A DNA stretch of 64,000 nt, taken from NCBI GenBank assembly GCA_951813625.1, contig CATOTS010000003.1, positions 116,107-180,106 on the forward strand, given 5' to 3'. The notes beneath the pieces were generated by a model, which was not told the DNA's origin, did not search any database, and saw nothing but the letters and a program-made list of their open reading frames with translations. Shown piece after piece: positions 63,130 through 64,000 of the stretch (position 1 is its first letter; each line of letters opens with the position of its first letter). This DNA comes from an uncultured Caldilineaceae bacterium. Lineage in GTDB: Bacteria > Chloroflexota > Anaerolineae > Caldilineales > Caldilineaceae. The position numbers and the translations under genes were made by a program.

Positions 63130-64000
63130 CTACTCCTCTTTCTTTTCGCTCGAATCGACTTCGTCGTCTTTAGCATCCCCATCTTCGGCCGATGCCTCGG
63201 CGGCAGGTGCGCCTGCATCTGTGTCGTCGTCGGATTTTCTGCCCCTTCCAACGAATGGAATCGCCTTTAAGCTATCTGCCACGTCTTCCAAAACTTCGCC
63301 GGCCTTGGCAACGGTATCCTCGACAACGTCGCCAGCCATTTCAACTGTGTCGTCCAACACATCTCCAGCCTTGGCAATGGTGTCTTCCACAACGTCACCG
63401 GCCTTTTCGACTGTGTCGTCCAACACGTCTCCGGCTTTGGCGATGGAGTCTTCCACAATGTCGCCGGCCTTTTCGACTGCGTCGTCCAACACATCTCCGG
63501 CCTTGGCGACAGTCTCCTCGACAACATCACTCGCCCCGGAGACGGCGTCCTCGACGACATCTCCGGCCTTGGAAACAGTCTCTTCAACATCCTCACCTGC
63601 TACAGAAACGGTCTCGTCCACGACGACGCCGGCTGTGGCAACGGTCTCCTTGAGCTTGGCGACTGCACCGTCGTCGCTGTCATCCTCCACACTCTCTGGT
63701 TCGGCTGTTTCCGTCCCAGACTCCTCCTCAACGCTATCTTCCACCGCGGCGACCGCTTCAACCACCGGCTCCTCTTCCACCTCTTCGACGAATTCAAAGT
63801 CCTCGCCGCTGATCTTGTGGATTTGCAGCCGCGTCAAGTATTGGCGGTGACCACGGCGAACGCGCACCCGCTTCTTCGGACGATAGCGAAAGACCAGAAT
63901 CTTTTCACCCCGGTGTTGCCCCGTAATTCGGGCGGTTACCGTCGCGCCTTCGACTCTTGGTTGGCCGATTTTGACGCCTTCGTCGCTGGACACCATCAGC
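63130..64000 (-). CDS. rplU: Ribosomal protein L21 with a long 11-residue-repeat tail (N-terminus beyond window)
   Basis: The visible N-terminal part ([49 protein letters not shown]) is the C-terminal two-thirds of L21, which binds 23S rRNA. The frame continues past 64000. Normal L21 ends soon after the final I-x-x-I. Here about 220 residues follow: an acidic Glu/Val stretch, then eleven consecutive 11-residue repeats of consensus [22 protein letters not shown] (63286-63648), and an acidic/lysine-rich end ([15 protein letters not shown]). The repeats resemble LEA/apolipoprotein-type amphipathic helices. The fusion is in one continuous frame directly before rpmA. Confidence 0.9.
   Translation of the reverse strand, partial: LMVSSDEGVKIGQPRVEGATVTARITGQHRGEKILVFRYRPKKRVRVRRGHRQYLTRLQIHKISGEDFEFVEEVEEEPVVEAVAAVEDSVEEESGTETAEPESVEDDSDDGAVAKLKETVATAGVVVDETVSVAGEDVEETVSKAGDVVEDAVSGASDVVEETVAKAGDVLDDAVEKAGDIVEDSIAKAGDVLDDTVEKAGDVVEDTIAKAGDVLDDTVEMAGDVVEDTVAKAGEVLEDVADSLKAIPFVGRGRKSDDDTDAGAPAAEASAEDGDAKDDEVDSSEKKEE
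63286..63648 (-). repeat. 33-bp coding tandem repeat, eleven units
   Basis: Eleven in-frame 33-bp units within the L21 tail encode 11-residue repeats with invariant length. The unit core is A-G-D-V-(V/L)-(E/D)-D-(T/A)-(V/I). Alternate units pair best (VVE with VLD types), suggesting expansion as a 66-bp dimer. Confidence 0.92.

Noticed and set aside
62936..63850. Plus-strand Ser/Thr-rich open frame of 304 codons
   Set aside because: It is the antisense reading of the L21 tail repeats and has no start signal.

Overview
The window is a GC-rich bacterial chromosome segment of about 64 kb carrying mostly single-copy housekeeping and catabolic genes. No phage, plasmid, IS transposase, CRISPR array, rRNA or tRNA was recognised. 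Gene styles suggest Chloroflexota, possibly a Caldilineae/Anaerolineae-like lineage: triple-PGRP and NBR1-like surface proteins, an ABC sugar uptake set without a linked ATPase, an FmrO-type 16S rRNA methyltransferase, MetF plus a separate MetV, and GC-rich dispersed hairpin repeats. This assignment is inference from gene content only; no marker could be searched.

Layout. 1-252: tail of a carbon-nitrogen hydrolase. 253-1494: non-coding, with 10-bp tandem repeats. 1495-9627: a histidine-biosynthesis stretch (DUF402-like, hisH, a histidine-phosphatase-like gene, a Na+/H+ antiporter, a hisA-Nudix fusion, hisF, a RelE-like/UvrD helicase, hisE). 9788-15040: purine genes guaB-purA-purB, with an MNT/HEPN pair between purA and purB. 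15042-18986: an FtsJ/RlmM-like methyltransferase, a coiled-coil protein, dtd, and a radical-SAM DNA-repair protein with a LexA-like box inside its promoter. 19383-23301: PhyH dioxygenase, membrane protein, DHODH-like protein, threonine dehydratase and hisB. 23553-28949: BadF-type sugar kinase, amidohydrolase and an ABC sugar importer. 29067-33083: sucC-sucD-acs. 33173-43176 (minus strand): scpA, a 1271-residue triple-PGRP protein, an AddB-like NTPase, a thioredoxin-fold lipoprotein interrupted by an in-frame UGA, and a spondin/LysM protein. 43362-48186: two-component system and a membrane glycosyltransferase. 48740-51620: metF, metV and rraA among repeat-bearing gaps. 52573-55361: ctp, smpB and the FmrO-type methyltransferase. 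55535-61648: GNAT, MaoC, CaiB, acyl-CoA dehydrogenase, hicBA and an acyl-CoA synthetase. 61817-64000: tdk, rpmE, rpmA and rplU.

The strongest new observation is at 40350-41171. The UGA sits exactly where the first redox cysteine of a TlpA/DipZ-like domain belongs (U-x-x-C), and a perfect 8-bp hairpin with G first in its loop lies 26 nt downstream, as expected for a bacterial SECIS. The gene is therefore probably a selenoprotein, not a pseudogene. Other notable items: ribosomal protein L21 carries eleven exact-length 11-residue repeats; HisA is fused to a Nudix-fold domain with a degenerate Nudix box; rpmE has a one-base frameshift; two canonical sigma70 promoters place the transcription start on the start codon (leaderless mRNAs); and a 55-bp twin-hairpin repeat occurs five times in one orientation.
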